Positions 12,235 to 22,271 of a stretch of DNA of 64,000 bases are shown here, in pieces. The first letter of the stretch is position 1; every line of letters begins with the position of its first letter. The notes beneath the pieces were generated by a model. That model did no database searches and was not told where the DNA came from. It was given only the letters and a program-made list of their open reading frames with translations. Origin of the DNA: Acanthosepion pharaonis (taxonomy: Eukaryota; Mollusca; Cephalopoda; Sepiida; Sepiidae); contig CAHIKZ030000582.1 of NCBI GenBank assembly GCA_903632075.3, positions 961,001 through 1,025,000 of the forward strand. The letters run 5' to 3'. The position numbers were made by a program, and so were the translations under genes.

Positions 12235-12390
12235 CGTGATATTGTTCGATTATAGTGATTTTCCTAGCGTAGCTTAGATGTGGCACAAGGCCGAAAGTAT
12301 GGGGCACCCAGTGAGGACAGAACTCACTAATTAGTCGTCAATGTTCTAGCTAGACAAGCTTGCTAACCATTACACAGCCTCGACGTACCC
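12235..12390 (-). mobile_element. tRNA-headed SINE family C
   Basis: The minus strand reads gaggctgtgtaatggttagc (A-box side, 12380-12361) and then a B-box region complementary to cagtgaggacagaactcac. It continues into a body complementary to gcgtagcttagatgtggcac. It matches 44212-44348 throughout its length. tRNA-derived SINEs of this kind are transcribed by RNA polymerase III. Confidence 0.78.
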
Positions 12391-12719
12391 ATATTGTTCG
12401 TTTATTAAGTAAAAGGACGGTATTGTCTTTATTTTATGCAAGTCAAAATTCATAGCCAGTTTTGCTGTATATGATGAAAGAAATATTTACATGGAAGAGA
12501 AAACGTAGTTTTATGAGCATTTTTCTGGTCTTTAATCCAGTTATGAGGTATTGAGGCGAAGAGCAGGGAATGTTCTTTTAAAGAAGACGAGCCTGTCGTG
12601 AAATTGGTGTTGGATAGGGCACACTCTCGGAAAACCAACATCCACACTCACCCACCAAGCCCTGACATAGAACCAGAGGTGGGAGGCTGACGACTAGAAT
12701 CAGCTAGAGACATGGCACT

Positions 12720-13232
12720 AAAAAGAATTAAAAAAATATAAAATAAGGAGACCAGAACCATGTTCGATGTCACTTTTTGTTCTTGTAACGGCATTCACAC
12801 GAGGTGGGTTGAGCCGGCTCCAATATTCGAGTTTCATGGGAATTTGGAATTCACAAGAGGTCCCCAACCCGCATGTATAGCACATGAGATTTGATTATAG
12901 TGGTGAAGAATTCGTTCAGGACCATCCACACTTTTTGAATGGCCGATTACAGAGACCTGGTGCACTACGTGCCACAAGGTCCCCTAACGGCCCTCCGCAG
13001 GTTTTGAATGCAGAGTTTTCCTTCTCCTAGACCAGTTGCCATCCAAGGCTATAAAACCCAGTCTGTCCTGCTATTTACCCATAGCTGGAGGGAGAAGAAG
13101 AGGATTCACACCTTTCCCAAGGTTATTAGAACGTAAGTGAATGTAATGGATTCTATTGGAATTCGAACTCGGCTCTCCGATTCCTCAACCCAAGCCGCTA
13201 TGCATTACTCCACCATGCCTCCTCCGTGTTCG
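12720..13232 (-). mobile_element. tRNA-headed SINE family B, long copy
   Basis: On the minus strand the head ggaggcatggtggagtaatg starts near 13232, with B box gagttcgaattcc at 13170-13158. A core follows whose complement is acccatagctggagggagaa (13078-13097), then a 3' body reaching about 12720. Parts of the body recur at 20410-20640, 45165-45650 and 62040-62222. The core is shared with family A. It resembles the cephalopod SINE superfamily described in squid and cuttlefish, but I cannot confirm subfamily. Confidence 0.82.
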
Positions 13233-13289
13233 ATGAGGGATTGGTGTTGATGAAAAGTCCAGTGAAAGGGTTTAATAATACTAATAATA

Positions 13290-13652
13290 ATTGATTGGTT
13301 GATTCGTTCTCTTCGGCTTATAAACCCATTGCATGTTTAAAGCCATAAAACATTTTAGATTGTAAGAAATTGGAGGTGAAAAAGATGGTAATGGTTTAGT
13401 GATACAAGTCTTACTAATTACCCCCCCCCAGCTCAGGGAGAAGAGGATGATTCGCATCTTTCTTAAGGGTATTTGCGCATAAGTTAACATAATAACCCAA
13501 AGGGAATTTGAACTCGGTTTTCCGATTGACAATTCTGAGCCATTATCCATTACATCACCCGCACATTCAAGATTAGAGCACCTGATATTTCCAAGCTGTA
13601 TCCCATCTAGGTACTGACGGTGTACGGTAGTTCAACCTGATTTGGCCGTAAG
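13290..13652 (-). mobile_element. SINE family A, full-length copy
   Basis: The 5S-like head (13652 to about 13569 on the minus strand) has an internal deletion. The tRNA-like unit is clear: tgatgtaatggataatgg as A-box region and gagttcaaattccc as B box at about 13514-13501. Body and tail follow, ending at the complement of ttgattggttgattcgttct (13290). The right edge abuts the R4-like copy at 13656. Confidence 0.82.
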
Positions 13653-14397
13653 CTTAAAGATTAGGGAAATGGAACATGATGAAGCTTATAAGTACCTAGG
13701 AATTAGCGAAGGTGATGGCATACAACACCCCCAAATGAAGGAGAAGGTAAGATAGAAGTACAATAGGCGTGTACGTCTGGTAATAAATACCAAGCTAAAC
13801 TAAAAAAACTGAATATCAGCCATAAACACCTTGGCTGTCCCTATGGTACAATACAGCTTTAATGTCCTTAACTGGACCATAGTTGAAATTAAGCGAATGG
13901 ACGCCAAAACGAAAAGCTTCTCACTTGCTACCGCATGCATCATCCCAAAGCTGATGTTGATCCTCTGTATATGCCCAGATCCGAAGGAGGCAGAAGATTA
14001 GTTCAACTAGAACTGTCCTACAAAACTACAACAATTGGCCTCCAAAGATATTTGGAAATTACAGAAGACTGAATGATGGTATGTGTCAAGGACCATAAAA
14101 GTAGTAAGCGTCTTTACTCCGTAATAATGGAAGCCAACAAATTCAAAATGGAGTTTCAAATGGACGCAGAAATACAAGTAAAGCACAGTACACCGGCTGA
14201 AGCTGCAAAATACTTAAAAAAGAAAGCAAAGAGGAATGCAACCGACTAGATACAGAAACAATGGCAAGACAAACCGCTTCATGGCCAATACTCCGCCCGT
14301 ACCAAAAAGGTGACGTAGACAAAACTCGTACCCATCAGAGGCTTAGTAGTGCAGGGTTGAAACTGAAGGTTTTATCCTTGCTGCACAGGGCCAATGC

Positions 14398-15006
14398 TTG
14401 TTAACTAAGAATTATCAAACGCATGTACTAAAATATTGTTTTAGCCCAAAATGCAGATTCTGTGAAAATATCCAGAAACGATTGATCATCTTGTATCAGG
14501 TTGCACGATATTGGCACCCACTGAATATAAAACCCGGCATGACAGAGTGGGGCAATATCTGCACTGGAAAATCTGCAACTTCTACGGGAAGGACACTGAA
14601 AAAAAATGGTAGGAACACCACCCAGACCCGGTTACGGAGATAGGACCTGTTACAATTCTATGGGACTACACAATACACACCGACAGAACAATCAAAGCCA
14701 ACCGCCCAGATATTGTTATTAAAGACCACAAACAAAAACGGTGCCTCCTTATTGATAGGGCAGTCCCTGCTGACTGCAATGCATCTTCGAATATATTCAA
14801 AAAGCTGCAATAATTCTTTGAATGTCTTCAAAAAGCTATCAAAATACAAGGACCTTGAAATAGAAATCTCGAAAATGTGGCATATGGGAACATCAACAAT
14901 CCCTGTTGTAGTTGGATCCCTAGGATTGGTTGGAGAAGATTCCAGTAAACTAAACGAAGGAAATCCTGGAACTCCATGCCTCAAAGAGATACAAAAATTG
15001 TTCTGA
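14398..15006 (+). pseudogene. Endonuclease end of R4-like protein, copy A
   Basis: The open stretch 14398-14643 contains CRFC, the first half of the zinc knuckle. A frameshift after it displaces the His and the last Cys, which lie in another frame near 14485-14505. The stretch around 14660-14770 carries PDIV and LLID, the conserved PD...D residues of the restriction-like nuclease fold. A further open piece, 14713-15006, is partly out of the native frame. The product would nick target DNA to prime reverse transcription; this copy is broken. Confidence 0.7.
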
Positions 15007-15150
15007 AAAGTACAGCCCAGACTTTACGAAGGGTTTTATCCATGTAATTTTTTTTTTTTTTGTCAGTGGAAAGTGTCATGATGCCATTTCTAACCTTAGG
15101 TCCATGGGCGTGACCAGGAAAGAAATGTGTAAACGCCAGAAATCAAAGAA

Positions 15151-15194
<44 letters not shown>
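15151..15194 (+). repeat. (AAT)n tail between two R4-like copies
   Basis: About fourteen AAT units follow the 3' end of copy A (ccagaaatcaaagaa) and directly precede the 5' truncation point of the next copy. Confidence 0.95.
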
Positions 15195-15195
<1 letters not shown>

Positions 15196-16975
15196 TGGAA
15201 TACAGCATGCCCAAATGAAGGAGAAAGTAAGAAAAGAGTAATACAAACATGTGCGTCTGGTATTGAATACCGAGCTGAATTTTAAAAAAGCAACAAAACA
15301 ACAACAACAACAAAAAAAAAACAGAATATCAGCCATAGACATCTTGGCTGTCCCTGTGGTGGAATATAGTTTCAACATCCTTAACTGGACCATAGGTTAC
15401 ATCAAACGAATTGACGCCAAAACGAGAAAGCTTCTTACTTACCACCGCATTTATCATACTAAGGCTCATATTGATCTTCTCTTTGTGGCCAGATCCGAAA
15501 AAGGCAGACAATTACCCCAACTAAAAGTGTTTTACAAAGTACAACAATTGGCTTTTAGGGTTTTCCAGGAAGCTACAGAAGATTGGCTGATAACCTGTGT
15601 CAAAAACATGAAAGAAGTAACAAGATTTATTCAGTAATAAAGGAAGCCAAACACTTCGAAATGTAGTTTCAATTGGATGAAGAAATGCAGGTAAAGCATA
15701 ATACACCAGCTGCAGCTGCGAAATACTTAAAAAGGAAAGCAAAAACAAATGCAACCAGCCAGATACGGAAACGATCGCAAAGTAAACCTCTTCCCGGTCA
15801 ATACTCTGCACGTACCAGTCAAGCTCCTTCCTGGGTAAGATGATAAACTACATCGAACAGCAAGATCAGGGGGGGGTTGAAGACACGGGATGGCAACACC
15901 TTTTAGGATCCCAGCTATGAACAAAGATTTGTCCCCCAAAGTGGGGTTGAAACACTATGAAAGTGTAAAAATAGGATTTAATACAAGCAATACTTTTTGT
16001 AAAAGCTTATTAACAGAAATTAATGTTTGAAGAAAAAATTACCTGCAATACATTTTTGAAAAAAAAAATAAATAAAAATAAATATCTTGTCGGCATTAAA
16101 TTAACCATGGAGATTGATATGCCGTAAAACAAACCAAACAAAACCAAACAAGCTGCTGTAGACAAACCTGGTATCCATCAATAGTGACATAGTACAGGGT
16201 TAATAGCTGAAACCGGAGGTTTTATTCTTGCTGTACAGGACAAATGATTACTCACGAGAAAATACCAAGCACGTATACTGAAAAATTCTGATTGACCAAA
16301 ATGCAGATTCTGTGATAAATATCCAGAAACTATTGACCATTTCGTATCAGGTTACTCAGTATTGGCGCCCACTGAATATAAGTCATAGCATGAGAGAGTG
16401 GGCCAATATTTACACTGGAAAAGGAACTGCAAGAAATTGGTATGAACACCACCCGGACCCGGTTACAGAGATAAGACTTGTAACATTTTTATGGGACTTT
16501 ACAATACCCACAGACTGAAGAGTCAAAGCTAATTGCCCAGACATCATTGTTAGAGACCTCAAAGTCAAATTGTTTCTTCTTATTGACATGTGTGTCTCTG
16601 TAGACTGTAATGTATCTTTGAAGATCTTCAAAATATATCCAAATAAAAGAACCTTCAAATCGAAATGTCAAAAATGTGGCACATGAGGACATGGACACTT
16701 CCAGTTGTTGTTGAGCCTTAGGATTGATTGGTAAAACAATCCAATAGACCCACTGAGGGAATTCCTGGAAGCTCATGTCTTAAAGATATACAAAATTTGT
16801 TTTCAAAAGTACAGCCTACACTTTACGAAAGGCTTTATCTACGTTAGATATGTGTGGTATTGTTTTTCAAAACTACTCAGTGGAAAAAGTCATGATGCCA
16901 TTTCTGACGTTAGGTTTCTGGTCTGGACCCGGAAAGAGATGATTATACACTAGAAATCAAAGGAAATGAAATAAT
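15196..16975 (+). mobile_element. R4-like retrotransposon, copy B, split by an insertion
   Basis: Begins at ggaatacagcatgcccaaat, which corresponds to about 13717 of copy A. It runs colinearly to 15825, is interrupted, and resumes at 16149 to end in aaatgaaataataatatt near 16975. The open frame 15251-15637 (128 codons) is a genuine remnant: it holds NILNWTIGYIKRIDAKTRKL and LPQLKVFYKVQQLAFRVFQE. The second part holds the zinc-knuckle region near 16300, where the last Cys has become Tyr, and the nuclease core (CPDIIVRD then FLLIDM) near 16531-16592. Confidence 0.83.
15826..16148. mobile_element. 323-bp insertion inside R4-like copy B
   Basis: Absent from copy A at the corresponding place. It is bounded by a 6-bp direct repeat caagct at 15820-15825 and 16149-16154, as expected for a target duplication. 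The right end is rich in caaa/ccaaa units, like a retroposon tail. No pol III boxes, inverted ends or coding motif were found, so the class is unknown. Confidence 0.55.
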
Positions 16976-17510
16976 AATATTCTGATGCTACGAAAAGTAA
17001 GTCTCTCATGGCATCTGATCCTAATTGATTAGAGTTGTTAACGCGTTTTATCTTAGGGCATTAAGTTGTGCTACATTAAATATTCACTTCAGTACCATAG
17101 ATTCCTAGTTTTCGGACTGGAAATAGATGGTCATGTCCCCACTGTTTTTGCGCATTATGTATCTCTGTTCTTGCGTAGGGGTAGTACTGTCATGGTAGGG
17201 TGTCAAGAAGCCTGTTTTAAGTTTGAGAGATGATGCAGCTATTGCGATCAGGAAGTCACATCTGGACTTGGGAGTCACATCATTTGGAGACTGTCTTATC
17301 CGACTGAGTCTACCGCCTTAACTGCTCGTAATAAGCATTTTGCTGTGATGCATGTACCTGGTATAACTTTATATAACTGAGTATAATGACGTCACTTCGT
17401 TGATGTACTGCTCTTTCATACAATAATATTGATAATAATTGGATTAGTTTGATGTCTTAAACTGCATATGTTCCTTATCAGTATCTAAAGAGATAAGGAA
17501 TTTCTGTAAG
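16976..17510. other. Unassigned DNA
   Basis: No open frame of note and no recognisable repeat, apart from a tail-like stretch of A and AAT units at the left edge belonging to the R4 copy. Confidence 0.4.
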
Positions 17511-17518
17511 AATTCCTG

Positions 17519-18010
17519 AGATGAGGAGTTATCATTATTTACACTATTTATATTTGGAAAATTGTCCTCATATTTGTTGTTGTTATCATAACGTTTCGGT
17601 GATTTTACTATCTGGCCTTCCATACGTGATTATCGATCTGGGTAACTTACAGGGAATTCTAAACAGAACACTTTATTTAATCTACAAGGATAGACTGTTC
17701 TGTCTAGAGAAATGGTCTAGTTCTTATTTTTAGTACTGCTCAGTTATTGCTGGTCCGTTCCAACTGGGGCGGGCAGTGTTTACTTGGACTCAGTGGAAAC
17801 AATAACTGAGAAGTACTAAAAAAATATACGAATTAGACGATATCTCTAGTCATGGCTAGTGGAATGAGAACAATCTATCGTTGTATATTAAAGGTACAAG
17901 TCAGAATTCCCTGTAAGTTATCCAGTTCAATATACATCCGAGGGAGGGCTGTGAAAGATGAGGGCAATAGTCCAAATATAGATAATAGATATGTAAATAA
18001 TATAAGCAAT
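17519..18010. repeat. Inverted pair of family E-type repeats
   Basis: The left arm 17519-17755 is a minus-strand copy and the right arm about 17795-18010 a plus-strand copy of the same repeat. Examples: agtactgctcagttattg pairs with caataactgagaagtact, and taacttacagggaattct pairs with agaattccctgtaagtta. About 40 bp separates the arms. Transcription across both arms would give a long imperfect RNA hairpin. Confidence 0.78.
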
Positions 18011-18235
18011 TGCGAAACTTACAAACATGGATATTTATATCAATTTATGACTACTAGCCGAAAACGTTGCAAACATTTTAATTAATATTTTTTTTTTATG
18101 GGTAAGAATTTACAAATGTAAAGATTTTCATTTCACTGAAACAGGCGGGAAACACGGCTATCTTCCCTTCTTTCTTTCTTTCTTTCTTTAATTTTCTTAT
18201 TGAAACCAAGAAGCGTCTTAGGTATGTGAACTCCA
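18011..18235 (+). repeat. Composite repeat, copy 2, right half with (TTTC)n
   Basis: Colinear with 10985-11215 (gcaaacattttaattaat, then cttccc followed by a short (TTTC)n run at 18166-18188). Together with the right arm above, it reproduces the order seen at 10690-11215. Confidence 0.6.
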
Positions 18236-18545
18236 CATGGACACATGTGGCAGAGGATAAAAGCTTTGGATGGATCCAGTTACTTGATCCAAAGTGTTGT
18301 GTGTCCAATACCTGGTTACTACAGGGGTGAAGAAAAACACGGAGAGTTCAGTTAAAAGTGGATAACTGAGACATGCGGTAGAGGCATGGCACGTGGAGGT
18401 AGAACAGTTTACACCGGTGGACGAAATAAGGGGTTCAATTCGAAATTTCAATTACCTGAAGAAGGCCGGGCGTAAACAGGGCCACATCGACGAGGACAAC
18501 CGTCCCAACATTGTAAATTGTGTAAATAATATCAACAAAATTGAG
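18236..18545 (+). mobile_element. SINE family E, plus-strand copy
   Basis: Starts with a head region around acacatgtggcagaggataa, and tgtgtccaatacctgg lies at the B-box position. It ends in acctgaagaaggccgggcg followed by tgtaaattgtgtaaataata. The order matches the minus-strand copy at 9741-10105. Confidence 0.65.
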
Positions 18546-18569
18546 GACATTTTTTAATGTAATTAATGC

Positions 18570-19170
18570 GAATAACGATAAATCATCATTCCAAGAATTC
18601 AAGCAGAAGTTAGCAATGTTTTCTTAACATTCCCATATCCAAATCCGAAGATTTACCGAAAAATGCTTTCCAAAATCGAGGCATATTATCAAGAAAAAGG
18701 AAAATTTCACTAGAAACAAAGAAAAGAGTACTCAACAATTACACGATATCAGCCCCCCTGTATGTCAGTGAATGCTGGACAATCTCCTTATAATCGAAAA
18801 AGAGAATTGATGCCACAGAAATTTAGTTCTACAGAAGCATGTTCAGAATGCCATGGACTGAACATGTGGGCAACGAGGAAGTTTTAAAGAAAAGGAAAAC
18901 GTAAGGAACATATATCCTTAACCCCCAAAAGTGACAATTGACATTTCTAGGTAACATAATGAGGAAAGAGTGCTTAGAATATTTGACACTCTTAGAAATA
19001 TTGAAGGCAAGATGGACAAAGGGAAGACGTACATAACGACGTTTTGTAAACGGTTGGCAGAATAGTTTGAAGAAAAGATGACAAAAAGAAAATTTTCTAC
19101 GTACTACAAAGGACTGGAAATTGTGGAAAGCCATGATTGTCATTGCCCTAATGCGATACAGCACATAGAA
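18570..19170 (+). pseudogene. LINE ORF2 C-terminal remnant
   Basis: Decayed frames read RKISLETKKRVLNNYTIS, then SECWTIS, then KKRIDATEI...FYRSMFRMPWTE, then LTFLGNIMRKECLE, and finally TTKDWKLWKAMIVIALM near the end. This is the usual order downstream of the reverse-transcriptase palm in one abundant class of animal LINEs. Several stops and at least one frameshift are present, and the catalytic palm is absent because the copy is 5'-truncated. Related fragments lie at 1130-1482, 54050-54840, 61415-62500 and 63080-63418. Confidence 0.8.
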
Positions 19171-19280
19171 GTCAGTTTATTTATTGCCATGCTAGCTAAT
19201 ATTTTTAGCATCTTATGATTTTCTAGCATCTTATAGTTTCATATTGCCTATTTATTATGAAATGGAAAAGTACGACAGCT

Positions 19281-19451
19281 ATTTTAATATATTGTATTGT
19301 TATACGCTATTTATGTAGACAGAAATATATAAGTAAAGGCTCTATTTATAATAATTAGACCGGTAAATGCTGGTGTCTATTATAAAACAGAGCATTTACT
19401 TAAATATTTGTGTCTATATAAATAACGTATAAAAATAACATATATTAAAAT
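19281..19451. repeat. 171-bp palindromic element
   Basis: The left arm 19281-19342 pairs with the right arm 19389-19451; for example taagtaaaggctct pairs with agagcatttactta, and ttatgtagacagaaat with atttgtgtctatataa. The 46-bp centre is itself largely palindromic around ccggtaaatgctgg. A 15-bp direct repeat atattgcctatttat lies just outside (about 19241 and 19453). It looks like a foldback MITE. Confidence 0.75.
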
Positions 19452-19581
19452 ATATTGCCTATTTATGGATCTTATAAAATTCTGATAAATGGCTACACTT
19501 CTACTTTTTATTAAATCCGGGTGTCACTGTCAGTTAATAAAAACGCACACAAACATTTCACACTTGTTTTTTTCGCTGGAA

Positions 19582-19587
<6 letters not shown>

Positions 19588-19637
<50 letters not shown>
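19588..19637 (+). repeat. (CA)n microsatellite
   Basis: Uninterrupted CA dinucleotide array of about 25 units. Confidence 0.97.
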
Positions 19638-19640
<3 letters not shown>

Positions 19641-20245
19641 ACAACTTGATATCAAGTCATTGAAAGATACGTGATAATTTTGAGTTATTATTGACACGCC
19701 AAATCCCTGTTTTGAGTGCGTGCATGAGCAGGTGAAATATAAAAAAAGATGATGGACAACTCTTCCTGTCACTTTAGCACCGAAAATTCTCAAATAAAAT
19801 TAAATGTGCATTAAAAATTATTAATTAAAAATATTTTTCAAAGTTAGCAGTCTATTTAGTCATTGAACACAAACATCCTTTATAAACATCACAGTGGATT
19901 AGCGCCATATCTGAGGGATTTAATTACATTTCCCGTTTTATTGTAGCAATAAAAAATAAAAAAAAATAATCGACTCAATCATGTTATGCGAAAAGGTACG
20001 ATTGTTTATGAGGAAATGCTAGAAATTGATTGTTTTAATGAAATTCATTTTACTGGAATCTCTCTTATTTTCGTTTTAGGACAGTTTTAATTTAAGCGAT
20101 ATTTTTAATTATTCCTGTTCCTTATTCAAAATTTAAATTTCGCAAGTAAATTCATTTTATTTTTGTTATTTTAGTTACGATGTAATTCTAAAACATTAAC
20201 ACATTAATCCCTTACTCTCTCAAACAGTTCTTTATTTCCTTCTAT

Positions 20246-20247
<2 letters not shown>
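19638..20247. other. Anonymous AT-rich DNA
   Basis: No gene, RNA or repeat partner recognised. Confidence 0.45.

Positions 20248-20282
<35 letters not shown>
20248..20282. repeat. (AT)n microsatellite
   Basis: Short AT array, followed by a GT-rich stretch (20333-20375). Confidence 0.95.
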
Positions 20283-20285
<3 letters not shown>

Positions 20286-20409
20286 ATTTTTTTATATACA
20301 GATATCTGTGAGTGCGCTGTCATGTGTATGCATGTGTGTGTGTGTGCGTTTCTTTGTGTGTGTGCGTGTGTTTGTATAAGTGGAGAACTCTCCCATCATT
20401 TACGTCGTA

Positions 20410-20640
20410 TGAGGGCTCAGCAGCTCAGTAGTTAGAAGCGAACATTCAAACACATACTACAGAATCAGCCACAATTTTTGGAAGAGCCAAATACACAACT
20501 CTGTTGCACGGCATGCTACAAATTCCCAAAATGATCTTCCTCGGGTTTTGAATTCAGAGTTCTCCTGCCCCTAGAAACCTTACCATCTAAGGCTATAGGA
20601 CCCTGTGTTTCCAGCTATTTACCCATAGATTCCTGTTAAG
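20410..20640 (-). mobile_element. SINE family B, headless fragment
   Basis: The plus-strand reading ggttttgaattcagagttct followed by ctaaggctatagg and ctatttacccatag is the complement of the family B 3' body and core seen at 12960-13085. The tRNA head is missing, so this is a 5'-truncated copy. Confidence 0.65.
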
Positions 20641-21640
20641 TCTAGGACTGAATATAGCCCATCATGTAGCTTATTGTACCCTGGACCACTGACTCCATGG
20701 GGAAACAGTCCGATGAGAAACGGTTGCATTTGTTTCTGTCTGATGGTTAGTTTTGTGTATAGTGCAAATTGTCAAAAATCCAATGAGCAAGCTTTTGGTG
20801 GTTGCATAAGTGTTTTCAATGGGTTCACATAGTTTCGATTAAGTGCACTAATCGGTCTAAACAAGTCATTTACTAGTAACAGTTACGTTAAATTTCACTG
20901 GGACTTTTTCAGCATATTCATGCCCGCATAAGACGATAGAATATTCTACCGGGTCAGATGACAAGAATTTCTACTGAAAGACCTCTCTCCAATTTTGCGG
21001 TCATTAGAATCGCACAACAGGAACACAATCGAACTTTGTGGAAAGGTCTATTTTCCCGCATATCCTTGTATCTAGAAATATCAGTTTTATGGATGACGCA
21101 ATAACAGTACAGAGGTCTTCTCTGACTACTTGAATCTGACTATTTGAATCGATGCCACATCAAGTTGTGACAATTCACTGGGCCACAGTTTATCCTAGAT
21201 GATATTAGGAAACTATCTCATGACTACTGGCACGTCAGGTTATATATATTTCTTTTATGTGTCATGATCTCTCCCTCTTCTATATTGTGGGTGTAAAATT
21301 TTTTAACACATCCAAAAAAATTTAAACTAATCTTTCCGATTCTAAATCGATTCGTCTTTTCTTTAAAATCTCCCAATTGGTCAAATGCTTTGTCCATGAT
21401 ATTCTCAGCAGTCTCCCTTTAATCTGTGAGGTAACATAGTGATTCAGTGACATCGTAAACAGTCTCGTGTCAGACGAGATATTGCTAGACCGCCGATAAC
21501 TCTTATCTATAACAAGACATGATAATATACGTTAATGAGGTCAGATTCAGCTTTTATATTTATAAAAAACAACATCAGATTCTGGCGTTAGTGAGGCGTT
21601 CTTACGAAGCAATTCTCAAATAACTCGAGTAACCGGAGTT
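20641..21640. other. Unassigned DNA
   Basis: One kilobase of more balanced composition without a long open frame. I looked for decayed reverse transcriptase and transposase motifs in both directions and saw none I could defend. Confidence 0.4.
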
Positions 21641-21850
21641 TTTTTTTTTTTACTATGTGTGAATTGTCAAGAAGTCATGCCTCGATATGGAATTCAACAT
21701 TTCCTTCTGTTCAACGTTGTGCCACTACAGAGCCTGCTGTCATGCTATTTAACTCATAGCCTAGCCCTGAAGAAAAAAATCGATTATTGCCTTTTCCAAG
21801 GGAATCTATATGGAATGAACACTGTCAACATTCCAACTTAACACGCCAAT
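21641..21850 (-). mobile_element. Possible diverged SINE family B fragment
   Basis: Pieces such as tgtcatgctatttaactcat and ccttttccaaggg resemble the plus-strand complement of the shared SINE core. No head or B box is visible. The assignment is weak. Confidence 0.3.
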
Positions 21851-22037
21851 TTCAATTACAGCTACGCTTTTCGCACACCCATTTTGTTACTAGTAGATTT
21901 AAATTTGAAATTTTTTTGTAGTGATATTGTCTTCTCCTGTTGGGTATCAATGCGGGATAAACTGGAAATAAGAAACAAATTATTCTTATATTTGTTATAT
22001 TCTTTCCGATTCGCAGACATCATCAGAATCATCTTTT

Positions 22038-22038
22038 A

Positions 22039-22082
<44 letters not shown>

Positions 22083-22218
22083 TTTCGGACCCCAAGCTGA
22101 AACCTAAGGTCAGAAATAGCAACATTAAAAAAGCACAAGGATCAGACACATTTTACATAATGTTAGTACAATTTTTGCATTTATTTACTGCTTATTATTA
22201 TTATTTGTATTCATTGGC

Positions 22219-22269
<51 letters not shown>
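22038..22269 (-). mobile_element. R4-like 3' end fragment between two (ATT)n arrays
   Basis: (ATT)n at 22038-22082 is followed by gctgaaacctaaggtcagaa, the complement of the R4-like 3' end at 15080-15110 (tctaaccttaggtcc). This is therefore a strongly 5'-truncated minus-strand copy with its (AAT)n tail on the left. A second (ATT)n array fills 22217-22269. The 128-codon frame here (21884-22270) is Tyr-rich microsatellite translation. Confidence 0.6.

Positions 22270-22271
<2 letters not shown>

Larger units (their letters stand above)
13656..15195 (+). mobile_element. R4/Dong-like non-LTR retrotransposon, copy A
   Basis: A 5'-truncated copy covering the end of the reverse transcriptase, the linker and the C-terminal endonuclease. 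Pieces of the protein read in changing frames: YKYLGISEGDGIQHPQMK near 13690; a DAKT...L block near 13900; a Cys-Cys-His-Cys knuckle starting CRFC near 14452; and a restriction-like endonuclease core with ANRPDIVIKD and then CLLID at 14698-14756. A downstream Trp-His block lies near 14879. Many stops and frameshifts make it inactive. The (AAT)n tail is at 15151-15194. Elements with one C-terminal restriction-like endonuclease form the R2/R4 group; R4/Dong is my best match. Confidence 0.85.

Noticed and set aside
21884..22270. 128-codon frame with Tyr runs
   Set aside because: Product of two (ATT)n arrays and the R4-like 3' fragment between them.
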